64,000 bases of DNA. It comes from Roseiarcus sp963823165 (lineage in GTDB: Bacteria; Pseudomonadota; Alphaproteobacteria; Rhizobiales; Beijerinckiaceae). The position numbers were made by a program, and so were the translations under genes. The stretch lies in the NCBI GenBank assembly GCA_963823165.1, contig CAWGKV010000002.1, positions 62,001 through 126,000 of the forward strand. Direction: 5' to 3'. The notes beneath the pieces were generated by a model that searched no databases, was not told where the DNA came from, and saw only the letters and a program-made list of their open reading frames with translations. Shown piece after piece: positions 51,266 through 60,180 of this stretch; the stretch's first letter is position 1; every line of letters begins with the position of its first letter.

Positions 51266-53479
51266 ATGACGACGGTCGTTGACGTGCTCGTGCCCGTCGC
51301 GGTCGACACGGCATACTCCTATCGCGCGCCTGACCACGCCGCGCTCGAGCCCGGCGCGTTCGTCGGCGTGCCGCTCGGCGCGCGGCACGCGACCGGCGTC
51401 GTTTGGGCATTGCGCGAAGGAAGCGCCGACAATCTGAAATCGGTCGCCGCGATCCGCGACTGGCCGCCGCTCAAGGCCCCCTTGCGCGACTTCGTCGACT
51501 GGGTGGCGCGCTGGACGCTCAGCCCGCGCGGGATGGTGCTGCGCATGGCGATACGGGCGCACGAGGTCATCGAGCCGCCTGCGCCGAAAGACGGCTTCGT
51601 CGCGACCGGGAAGCCGCCGGGCCGCATGTCGGAGGCGCGCGCCCGCGTTCTCGCGGCGCTCGCGGCAACCGACGCGCCGATCGCCAAAACTGCGCTCGCC
51701 GAGCAGGCAGGCTGCTCGACCGGCGTCATCGACGGCCTGGTCGGGGAAGGGGCGCTGTTCGCCGTCGCGCTGCCGCCGCAGCGGATCGCCGCCGACCTCG
51801 ATCCGGACTTCCGCCCGCCGGTCCTGAACGTGGACCAGAACCCGGCGGCCGTCGATCTCGCCGCGCGCGTCGCGGGCCAAGCATTCTCGGCGACGCTGCT
51901 CGAAGGCGTGACCGGGTCGGGCAAGACCGAAGTATACTTCGAGGCGGTCGCGGAAGCCTTGCGGCAAGGGCGTCAGGCGCTCGTGCTCTTGCCCGAGATC
52001 GCGCTGACCGCCCAGTTTCTCGACCGCTTCGCGGCGCGTTTCGGCGCGCGCCCGGCCGAGTGGCACTCGGGCCTCAGCGAGCGCCAGCGCGAGCGGCTCT
52101 GGGGCGCCGCCGCCAGCGGCGAGGCGCGCGTCATCGTTGGAGCGCGTTCGGCGCTCTTCCTGCCCTTCGCCGACCTCGGCCTCGTCGTCGTCGACGAGGA
52201 GCACGAGGGCGCCTACAAGCAGGAGGATGGCGTCGTCTACAACGCCCGCGACATGGCGGTGGTGCGGGCGCGGCTCGAAAAAGCGCCCGTCGTGCTCGCC
52301 TCCGCCACGCCCGCGCTCGAAACGCGGGTCAACGCCGAGACCGGCCGCTACCGCTGGCTACGCCTGCCCTCGCGCTTCGGCCTGGCGACCTTGCCCGACA
52401 TCGCGACCGTCGACCTGAGGCGCGACGGGCCGCCGCGCGGACGGTGGCTGTCGCCGAAGGCGGTCGCCGGCGTCGAAGCGGCGCGCGCGCGAGGCGAGCA
52501 GGCGCTGCTCTTCCTCAACCGGCGCGGCTATGCCCCGCTCACCCTCTGCCGCGCCTGCGGCCATCGATTCCAGTGCCCGAACTGCTCGGCCTGGCTGGTC
52601 GAGCACCGCTTCCGAGCCGCGCTCGTCTGCCACCATTGCGGCCATGTCGAGCCCCGGCCGAAACTTTGCCCCGAGTGCCACGAGGCCGACAGCCTGACCG
52701 CCTGCGGCCCGGGCGTCGAGCGGCTGGCGGAGGAGGCAGCCCTGCTCTTTCCGGACGTCCGCACGCTCGTGCTGTCGTCCGACTTCCCCGGCGGGATCGA
52801 GACCTTGCGCCGCCAGCTCGACGCCGCGGCGCGGGGCGAGTTCGACCTGATCATCGGCACCCAGCTGGTCGCCAAGGGCCACAATTTCCCGTTTCTGACC
52901 TTCGTCTGCGTGGTCGACGCCGACGTCGGCCTCGCCAACGCCGATCCGCGCGCCGCCGAGCGCACCTTCCAGCTGCTGCGCCAGGCGACCGGGCGGGCGG
53001 GGCGGGCAGAGCGCCCAGGCCATGCGCTGCTGCAGACCTGGCAGCCCGAACATCCGGTCATCGCGGCGCTCGTCTCGGGGGACGCCGAGCGGTTCTACCG
53101 CGAGGAAACCGAACAGCGCCGGCTGGGACGCCTGCCGCCGTTCGGCCGGCTCGCCGCGATCATCGTGTCGGCCGAGGACAAGGGCGCGGCGGAGGCGCAC
53201 GCCCGCGTGCTGGCGCGCACCGCCCACGCCACGCCCGAGGGGAAGGGCTGGAAGATCGCCCCGCTCGGCGGCCATCCGCGGAGTGACGAGATCGTCCTCC
53301 TCGGCCCCGCCGAGGCGCCGATCGCCGTCTTGCGCAAGCGCCACCGCTTCCGGCTGGCGGCCAAGGCGCCGCGCTCCGCCGACCTCCAGGGCTTTTTGCG
53401 CGCCCTGCTCGCGGCCGCGCCGCCGCCGCGCGGCGGAGTGAAAGTGGCGATCGACATCGATCCGCAGAGCTTTCTGTGA
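51266..53479 (+). CDS. priA: Primosomal protein N' (replication restart helicase)
   Basis: A 737-residue protein with the PriA DNA-binding N-terminus (VDVLVPVAVDTAYSYRAP), helicase Walker A EGVTGSGKTEVYFEAV, the DEEHEGAYKQ box, the zinc-binding Cys cluster (CRACGHRFQCPNCSAWL, CHHCGHVEPRPKLCPECHE) and QATGRAGRAERPG. PriA reloads the replisome at stalled forks. Start is the ATG after the terminator of the previous gene. Length is normal for the family. Confidence 0.96.
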   Translation: MTTVVDVLVPVAVDTAYSYRAPDHAALEPGAFVGVPLGARHATGVVWALREGSADNLKSVAAIRDWPPLKAPLRDFVDWVARWTLSPRGMVLRMAIRAHEVIEPPAPKDGFVATGKPPGRMSEARARVLAALAATDAPIAKTALAEQAGCSTGVIDGLVGEGALFAVALPPQRIAADLDPDFRPPVLNVDQNPAAVDLAARVAGQAFSATLLEGVTGSGKTEVYFEAVAEALRQGRQALVLLPEIALTAQFLDRFAARFGARPAEWHSGLSERQRERLWGAAASGEARVIVGARSALFLPFADLGLVVVDEEHEGAYKQEDGVVYNARDMAVVRARLEKAPVVLASATPALETRVNAETGRYRWLRLPSRFGLATLPDIATVDLRRDGPPRGRWLSPKAVAGVEAARARGEQALLFLNRRGYAPLTLCRACGHRFQCPNCSAWLVEHRFRAALVCHHCGHVEPRPKLCPECHEADSLTACGPGVERLAEEAALLFPDVRTLVLSSDFPGGIETLRRQLDAAARGEFDLIIGTQLVAKGHNFPFLTFVCVVDADVGLANADPRAAERTFQLLRQATGRAGRAERPGHALLQTWQPEHPVIAALVSGDAERFYREETEQRRLGRLPPFGRLAAIIVSAEDKGAAEAHARVLARTAHATPEGKGWKIAPLGGHPRSDEIVLLGPAEAPIAVLRKRHRFRLAAKAPRSADLQGFLRALLAAAPPPRGGVKVAIDIDPQSFL

Positions 53480-53490
53480 GACGCTTTTCC

Positions 53491-53529
53491 TGCTTGCGGG
53501 AGACGGTGGCGCGAAGCGCTGGATAAGGG
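53491..53529. repeat. Degenerate REP-like element behind priA
   Basis: TGCTTGCGGGAGACGGTGGC-GCGAAGCGCTGGATAAGGG is a diverged copy of the REP-like family (cf. GAGAAGGTGGCGCGAAGCGC at 30762). It follows the priA stop directly. Confidence 0.5.
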
Positions 53530-53653
53530 TGTTCGAGGCGGCCGGCCCGCCTCCTTGCTTCGGCGAACCCTCACCTGGCCGCTTCGCTGCCTGTCCTCTC
53601 CCGATCCGCGGGCGAGGGGAAGGCCGCGGCGCCAACATGCTTTTTCAGGCGTT

Positions 53654-53943
53654 CGCGCCCGCATCGTCGTTCCCGGCCTGCCGCATCATGTGACCCAGCG
53701 GGACAACCGCGGCTGAGCGTGCGACCGCTCCTCGACCGAGCGCCGCGCTTTGCCGACTTTCTCAAGGTCGAGGCCGATCAAGACGCTTTCGGGCCGCTGA
53801 GGCGAAGCGAACTGATCGGCCGCCCACTCGGCTCGGCGGCGTTCGTCGCGGAAATCGAGAAACGCCTCGGCCGCGCGCAGGCGCCCGGCAAACGCGGCCG
53901 CAAGCCGAGCCAACAAGGCGCACTGGCGGGAACGATCAGGTAA
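53654..53943 (+). pseudogene. REP-associated tyrosine transposase (RAYT), internally deleted
   Basis: The N-terminus RARIVVPGLPHHVTQRDNRG ends in a stop at 53714-53716 and is joined directly to a C-terminus in another frame, RFADFLKVEADQDAFGPLRR-SELIGRPLGSAAFVAEIEKR-LGRAQAPGKRGRKP. Both ends are characteristic of RAYT/Y1_Tnp proteins; the central 130 or so residues with the catalytic Tyr and HUH motif are gone. A 21-bp repeat block lies 90 bp downstream. Confidence 0.75.
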
Positions 53944-54031
53944 GACGGACGCGCCACCGTAATCCCATGGGCCTTGGCGGCGTCGGCGAGCCGGCGGAAC
54001 GTCCTGGAACGCAGCGGGAAGGCCGCCGCTC

Positions 54032-54147
54032 CGCCGGGGAAGGAAACCGAACGCCCCGGGAAGCAAAAGGAACGCCAGGGGAAGCAAAAGGAACGCCAGG
54101 GGAAACCAGATCCGTTCACGATTCTAGCCTTTTCAATGACTTGCATC
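54032..54147 (+). repeat. 21-bp tandem repeat block with conserved tail (copy 2)
   Basis: Units of CGCCAGGGGAAGCAAAAGGA plus A (54052-54072, 54073-54093, with diverged outer units), then a tail with AGCCTTTTCAA. Matches the block at 2641-2760. The rest of 53944-54718 shows no supported gene; 54220-54400 is AT-rich and may carry the cyclase promoter. Confidence 0.7.
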
Positions 54148-54718
54148 AGCTCTTCCGTTAGCAGCGACTGATCGCAGCAGAACGTCTCGTGGGCGCCGTC
54201 GGCTGGGCTCAGGACCATCAATCAACATCTCATCATTGTTGTCCTTCAATCGATGGTCGTCCTCGGGGCCGCGAGCGAGCGGTCTCCGCGCGGGGTCGGG
54301 GCGGGTTCGAGGGGGTGACAAGGGCGTTCTCCATTGCGACGGTGAGAACATAATTAGAACAATCAGCTAGTTTGTCAAGAGATCGTTGATCGGCCTCGAT
54401 CGCGCGTCCTTTCCCGTAAGCTCGGCGGACCACCAGAATGGCGCTGGATTCGCTTCACCGGGGCGCTAGACGGCCGGAATCGACCCTTACCGCGCGTTCC
54501 CGTTCGCTCCGGCAACGGAAGGAATGCCCCGGAAAGCGCCCCAAGGCGCTACGAGAAACCTGCACAGGACCGACCGTTCGCCAACGGTCTCCGAACTGGT
54601 CGGAACGACCCTCAGCGAATGGCCTCTCTCTCCCTTACTCGATCTCGTCGTCGATCGTGACGCTGGACACTCCTCCGCGACTGCGCAAATATGCGGCTCT
54701 GCCGTGTGGAGCGCGGCC

Positions 54719-57700
54719 ATGGATGTCGGCGGGTGGCTTCGCGGTCTCGGCCTTGGCAAATATGAGGCCGCGTTTCGCGACAACGGGATCGACGAGTTGG
54801 TGCTTCCCCACCTCACGGTGGAGGACCTAAAAGAGCTCGGAGTTGCGAGCGTCGGCGATCGGCGCAAGCTGCTCACCGCGATCGGCGCTCTTGTGTCGCC
54901 AACGCCTTCCGAACAGGCCGCGTCGCCCCAGCCTTCGCCCGCACCGCCGAAAAAAGCCTCTGAAGTCTGCGCCGAGCGCCGTCCGATCACGGTCCTGTTC
55001 TTCGACCTCGTCGGCTCGACGGGCCTTGTCGCCAAGCTCGACCCCGAAGACTGGCGCAACCTCGTCAACGCGTATCTCGACGAGGCGTCGAAGGCGGTCA
55101 CCGGTTTCGGCGGCCACGTGCTGAAGCGGCTCGGCGACGGGCTGATGGCGCTTTTCGGCTATCCGCGCGCGCAGGAGAACGACGCCGAGCGCGCGGTGCG
55201 GGCGGCGCTCGCGATTCAGCGGGCGCTTGGCGAACTCAACGCCAGGAACGCGGCCAGGGGCGCGCCGGAGCTCAAGGCGCGCATCGGGGTCGAGTGCGGC
55301 TCTGTCGTGGTCGACGCAGCCGGCGAAGTCTTCGGCGAGGCGCCGAACGTCGCGGCGCGGGTGCAGGCGGCGGCCGAACCGGGGGCGGTGCTCGTCACCG
55401 CGAGCGTGCAGCGGCAGACGGCCGGGCTCTTCGTCGCCGAGGACATAGGCGCGCATCAGCTCAAGGGCGTGCCGGCCCCAATGACGCTCTATCGTGTCGT
55501 GCGGGCGAGCGGCGGCCGGCGCGGCGGTGCACGGATTCTGACGCCGCTGGTCGGGCGCGAAGACGAACTTTCCCAGCTTCAGCGCCGCTGGTTGCGCGCG
55601 CTCGAAGGCGAGGGCCAGTTCGTGCAGATCGTCGGCGAGCCCGGCATCGGCAAGTCGCGCCTCATCGAGGAGTTCCGCGCAAAACTCACTGACACTCCGC
55701 ACACCTGGGTCGAATGGACCGCCTCGCAGCTCCTGCAGAACACGCCGCTCCACCCGCTTGCGGAATGGGGCAGACTGCGCTTTGGCGGCGCCGACGCGAC
55801 CGACGAGGGGCGTCTCGCCGACCTTGAGAACACTCTTGGGCTGATCGGCCTGGACGCGGCCGAATACGCGCCCCTGCTCGCGCCGCTAGTCGACGTTCCG
55901 CTGCGGGAGGACCGCCGGGCGAAATTCTCGCCCGAGGAATTGCGGCGCCGGCAACTGGCGGCGATGACGGCCTGGGTTTTGGCGGGCGCGCGGTCGCAAC
56001 CGGTGGTGCTCGCCTTCGAGGATCTGCACTGGGCAGATCCGACCTCGCTCGATCTACTGCGGGCGCTCGCCGAGCGAGGCGCGCAGTCCCCTCTGCTGGT
56101 CGTCGCCACCACGCGGCCGGAATTCCGAGCGCCCTGGGCGATGCGCTCGCACCACGGCGTCGTCTCGCTCGCGCCGCTCGACCGCGCGCAGGTGCGAAAA
56201 ATGGTCGGCGAGATCGCAAGCCGGCATGCGCTCTCCGACGAGACAATCGATGGCGTGGGCGAGCGAACCGGCGGCGTACCGCTGTTCGTCGAGGAGGTGA
56301 CGCGACTGCTGCTGGAGCGCGACGCAAAGGGCGGCGCGCAGGCGATCCCCCCGACCTTGCAGCAATCGCTCGCCGCGCGGCTCGACCGGCTCGGCGAAGT
56401 GCGTGAAGTCGCGCAGATCGGCGCGGTGCTGGGGCGCGAATTCTCTTACGCGCTGCTGTGCGCTGTCGCCGCCCCTGTAGGCGGGGCCAATAACCGCGGC
56501 TTGCGCCCTCCACCGCGCTCACGCGCGGTCCCCCTCCCCCGCTCCGCGGGGGAGGATACGTCAAACGGCGCCGCCTCTGTCCTCCCCCGCATCGCGTGGG
56601 AGGGGGACCATCCGAAGGGTGGTGGAGGGGGCGCAGCGCCTGGCGGCAGTTACAATGAACCCGCCCTGCAAGCCGCGCTCGATCGGCTCACCGAGGCCGA
56701 CCTCCTGTTCGTCGACGGCGCCCCTCCGACCGCCGTCTACCGTTTCAAGCACGCGCTGATCCAGGATGCGGCTTACGAGAGCCTGCTGAAAAGCAGCCGC
56801 CAGGCGCTTCATCGCCGCTCGGCCGAGGCGTTGCGCGACGCGAACGCCGAGCCCGAGGCGATTGCCCATCATTTCACCGAGGCCGGTCTTTACGACCTCG
56901 CGATCGAATGGTGGGGCAAGGCAGGCGACCAGGCGCTGCGCCGCTCCGCGTTCCAGGAGGCGATCGCCCATCTCGGCAAGGCGATCGCGATGACGGAGGC
57001 GCTGGCCTCGGGCGAGAAGGCCGGCGGCAAGCTGAAGCTGCATGTTGCCTACGGCAACGCGATGATACTCGCGCGGGGCTACGGCGCCCCCGAAACCGCG
57101 GCGGCTTTCGAGCGCGCGCGCGAAATTGCGGCGGGCGTCGAGGATGACTTTGAGCACCTCTCGGCCCAATATGGCTTATGGGCCGGGAGCTTCGTCCGCG
57201 GCGAACTCGGGGCCATGTGCGATCTCTCGTCGGCCATGTTGCGCGCCTGCGCGAGGCGGCCACAGTCCGGCGAGGCGAGCGTCGCGCATCGCATTTGTGG
57301 CGCCACGCATTGGTACGCGGGGGAATTCACCACGGCTCGCGACCACCTCGAACAGGCTTTGGCGATTTTCGATCCGGAGCGGGACGGCGATCTCGCCTTC
57401 CGCTTCGGGCAAGACCCGGGCGTGGCCGCGATGGCCTATTCCGCTCTCGTGCTTTGGGCGCTCGGCGAGTTCGAACTCGCTGACCAGCGGATGAAGGAGT
57501 TGAATGCGCGCGCCGCCAAGAGCGGCCATGTCCCGACCAGTCTGTACGGACTTTACCACGCTGCTTTATTCGAGCTCATTCGACGAAATCCTGATGGCGC
57601 CGCGCCCCTCGCTGGGTCGTTCGTCGAGATGGCAAAAGAACATCAAACGCTATTCTGGGTGACCTATTCCATTTGGTTCAACGGCTGGCGGGACTGGCTG

Positions 57701-58114
57701 TTGGGCGCCCGCGACGCCGGTCGCTCTGGGATGCGCAACAGCATTGCGCGCCAGGCACAAGAGGGCACGACCCACACGACTCCATTCTTCGAGACGAGAC
57801 TGGCCGAGGCTGATGCGGAAGCCGGCGAGACCGACGTCGCCTTGGCCACGATCACCGACGCGCTCGCCGTTTCAGAACGGACGGGGCAACGCTGGTACGA
57901 CGCCGAAACCCATCGCGTTCGCGGCGAAATCCTTCTCAGGCGCACCCCTTCTGACCCCGCCCTCGCCGAGGACGCCTTCCTCGCCGCTGTCGCCGTCGCG
58001 CAAGCCCAGAAGGCCCGCAGCTTCGGCCTGCGAGCGGCCCTTTCGCTCGCCAAGCTCTATCAGTCGACCGGCCGCCCCGGCGACGGCTACGCGGTGCTCG
58101 CGCCCAACGTTTGA
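54719..58114 (+). CDS. SAM / class III adenylate cyclase / AAA-STAND ATPase / TPR protein
   Basis: Start MDVGGWLRGLGLGKYEAAFR; the frame is open further upstream without conserved content. Residues 1-65: SAM domain. About 90-260: cyclase (ITVLFFDLVGSTGLVAKLDP, LKRLGDGLMALFGYP, IGVECGSVVV). About 285-600: ATPase with VQIVGEPGIGKSRLIEEF and LAFEDLHWADPTSL. Then TPR-like repeats. The family makes cAMP or acts as a signalling STAND protein. About 60 codons of repeat DNA interrupt it in frame (56476-56654). A frameshift near 58100 ends the protein early at VLAPNV; the homologous sequence at 60280 continues APTFEGFSPTLEMPEIAEAQ. Confidence 0.85.
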   Translation: MDVGGWLRGLGLGKYEAAFRDNGIDELVLPHLTVEDLKELGVASVGDRRKLLTAIGALVSPTPSEQAASPQPSPAPPKKASEVCAERRPITVLFFDLVGSTGLVAKLDPEDWRNLVNAYLDEASKAVTGFGGHVLKRLGDGLMALFGYPRAQENDAERAVRAALAIQRALGELNARNAARGAPELKARIGVECGSVVVDAAGEVFGEAPNVAARVQAAAEPGAVLVTASVQRQTAGLFVAEDIGAHQLKGVPAPMTLYRVVRASGGRRGGARILTPLVGREDELSQLQRRWLRALEGEGQFVQIVGEPGIGKSRLIEEFRAKLTDTPHTWVEWTASQLLQNTPLHPLAEWGRLRFGGADATDEGRLADLENTLGLIGLDAAEYAPLLAPLVDVPLREDRRAKFSPEELRRRQLAAMTAWVLAGARSQPVVLAFEDLHWADPTSLDLLRALAERGAQSPLLVVATTRPEFRAPWAMRSHHGVVSLAPLDRAQVRKMVGEIASRHALSDETIDGVGERTGGVPLFVEEVTRLLLERDAKGGAQAIPPTLQQSLAARLDRLGEVREVAQIGAVLGREFSYALLCAVAAPVGGANNRGLRPPPRSRAVPLPRSAGEDTSNGAASVLPRIAWEGDHPKGGGGGAAPGGSYNEPALQAALDRLTEADLLFVDGAPPTAVYRFKHALIQDAAYESLLKSSRQALHRRSAEALRDANAEPEAIAHHFTEAGLYDLAIEWWGKAGDQALRRSAFQEAIAHLGKAIAMTEALASGEKAGGKLKLHVAYGNAMILARGYGAPETAAAFERAREIAAGVEDDFEHLSAQYGLWAGSFVRGELGAMCDLSSAMLRACARRPQSGEASVAHRICGATHWYAGEFTTARDHLEQALAIFDPERDGDLAFRFGQDPGVAAMAYSALVLWALGEFELADQRMKELNARAAKSGHVPTSLYGLYHAALFELIRRNPDGAAPLAGSFVEMAKEHQTLFWVTYSIWFNGWRDWLLGARDAGRSGMRNSIARQAQEGTTHTTPFFETRLAEADAEAGETDVALATITDALAVSERTGQRWYDAETHRVRGEILLRRTPSDPALAEDAFLAAVAVAQAQKARSFGLRAALSLAKLYQSTGRPGDGYAVLAPNV
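56476..56654. repeat. Palindromic repeat inserted in frame inside the cyclase gene
   Basis: Begins TGTAGGCGGGGCC and ends GGCAGTTACAAT, with inner palindromes CCCTCCACCGCGCTC...GGTGGAGGGGGC and CCCCCGCTCCGCGGGGG. It encodes low-complexity NNRGLRPPPRSRAVPLPRSA-GED... between ALLCAVAAP and EPALQAALDRL, segments that are adjacent in relatives. The frame is kept. Confidence 0.65.
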
Positions 58115-60180
58115 AGGTTTTTCGCCGACGCTCGGAAATGCCCGAGATCGCGGAAGCGCAGGCGCTGCTGACCGCGCTGTCGGCTAACCGACGAGGTCAG
58201 AGCGCAAGTCGCACAGCGGCACCGACTACGCAGTTGCACGCCGCCTACGGCAACGCGCTCATAGCCGCGCGAGGCCATGGGGCGCCGGAAACAATGGAGG
58301 CCTTCGCAGAGCGCGCAAATCGGCTTCCGGGGACGAGGATGCGCCGGGGCGGTTCGCGGCAGATTACGGTTTGTGGGTCGGCAGCTCGTGCGGGGCGATC
58401 TTCCGTCGATGCGAACGCACGCGGCGGCTTTCCTCGCGGGCGTTGCGGCGAGACCGGATTGCCGGAGGCGGCGTCGCGCATCGGATCCTCGGGACACTCA
58501 CTGGTTCGCCGGAGAATACGCCGAAGCGCGAGAGCATCTGGAGCGCGCGCTACTCTGTTCCAACCGGCCGGGACGATGATCTGGCATTTCGCTTCGGGCA
58601 AGACGCAGGAGTGCGGCAATGTCCTACTGGCGATCGCGATATGGCCGCTGGGAAACATCAGGCGCGCGATCCTCGTGACGGAGCGCACGAGCGGATAGCG
58701 AGCGTGGCGCATGTCGGCACGCGCGCGTATGCGAGATTACAAGCGGCGATGTTCGACTTGATGCGAGGCGACAGGGCGCGCGCCGCGCAGAACGGGCGAG
58801 ACCGCCGTCTCGCGCGTGAGCATGATCTGCCGTTGTGGCGAGCGTCGGGTCGTTTTCGAAGGCTTGGCGAGAGCTGAAAGCGGCGCGCTTGGCGAGGGGC
58901 TCAGAGACATGCGCGGTAGCGTCGAGAGCCTGCGCGAGCAGAACATCTGAATTTCGACGGGCTCGTCAAGATAGCGCTGCCGAGACCGAGGCGAGGGCGG
59001 GCGATGGAGCGCGCATGCGATCCTCGATGAAGCGCTGGCGAAGGATCGATGGGTTATCGCGCGTTCGAAGCGAACGCATCGAGCGCGCGGCGAGATGCTG
59101 CTGAAGCGCGATCCCGAACCCAGCGACGCGGAAGAAGCCTTTCTGACGGCATGCGTGCGAAGCAGCAGAGCGCGCGTAGTTTAGAGTTGCGCGCGCGCTG
59201 AGCTCGCGAAGCTCTATCAATCGACGGGCGAATGATAGAGCGCACGATGTGCTGCCGCGCTCGAAGGCTTGCGCCGACGCCGGAAATGCGGAGATCGCCG
59301 AGGCGCAGGGCTGATGGCGAGCTGCGAAACGGGAGGTGAAGAACGCGTGGCGTGCGCCAACGCGGCTCTAATTGCAGACTAGCTACAGCAAGGCGTTGAT
59401 GTTGTCCAGGTTTGGGTCAGAGGACGCGAAGGCTGGCTTCGCCCGAGCGCGGGAACTGCAAGGCGGTCGATAACGCGCGAGCGTTTTGAGCTTATTTTGG
59501 GCAATGGGTCGGTGCTATGCTGCGCGGTGAGTTGCGGTCGGCGCGAGAAACGCGAAACCTTCTCCACGAAGCCGAGAAAGAGGAACGGATAACGGAAGCG
59601 GCGGCGCTACTACAGCTGGGTGTGGTATGCTTCTTTCAAGGCGGTCTCGTGAGGCTTGAACTATTTGGAGCAGGGCTGCGGATTTCGATTGAACGCGATC
59701 GCGAGGTTAAGTTCGTTTCGGCGGATATGGGTGCTGCTATGGACTACTCGGCTTCACAATGGCTGCTTGGAGAGGTGGGACTGGCGGAATTTGATTGAAG
59801 CGTCTAACGCGCGCGGTTTGAAACGCTTATGCTGACTTCGCATGGTTACGTGCACACGCTTTTTGGATATGTTTCGCGACGACGTGAAGTTGCGCGCGCG
59901 GCGAAGTCTCTCTCGACTTCAGCGAGCGCACGGTTCGGTCTCTTTTGGCTGCGGGAGCGATATTCCACTTGCGAGAGCTGGCTCGGCGACTCGAGTGGTT
60001 CATGGAGTTTCAACAGGTTTGAGGTATATGTGATAGGGAAATAAGTTGTGGGTGTGTTTTCGAGGGTTGCTGGTGAGTGAAGTAGAGGGTAAAGAGGTGG
60101 GTGGATGAAAATGTGGTGTGAGGAGAAGAGAAGTGGGGAGGAGTATAGAGAGAATGAAGGATGAAACCGCGGAGGAAGTA
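58115..60180. other. Degenerate or unreliable partial copy of cyclase TPR modules
   Basis: 58100-59300 aligns with 60300-61560 but with an indel every few dozen bases, increasing along its length. 59320-60000 resembles a further TPR module in broken frames (FGSEDAKAGFARAREL, LHEAEKEERITEAAA, SASQWLLGEVGLAEFD). 60020-60165 is almost free of C and low in complexity. Either this is a decayed tandem copy or a poorly resolved assembly junction; I favour the latter. Nothing here should be annotated as a functional gene. Confidence 0.65.
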
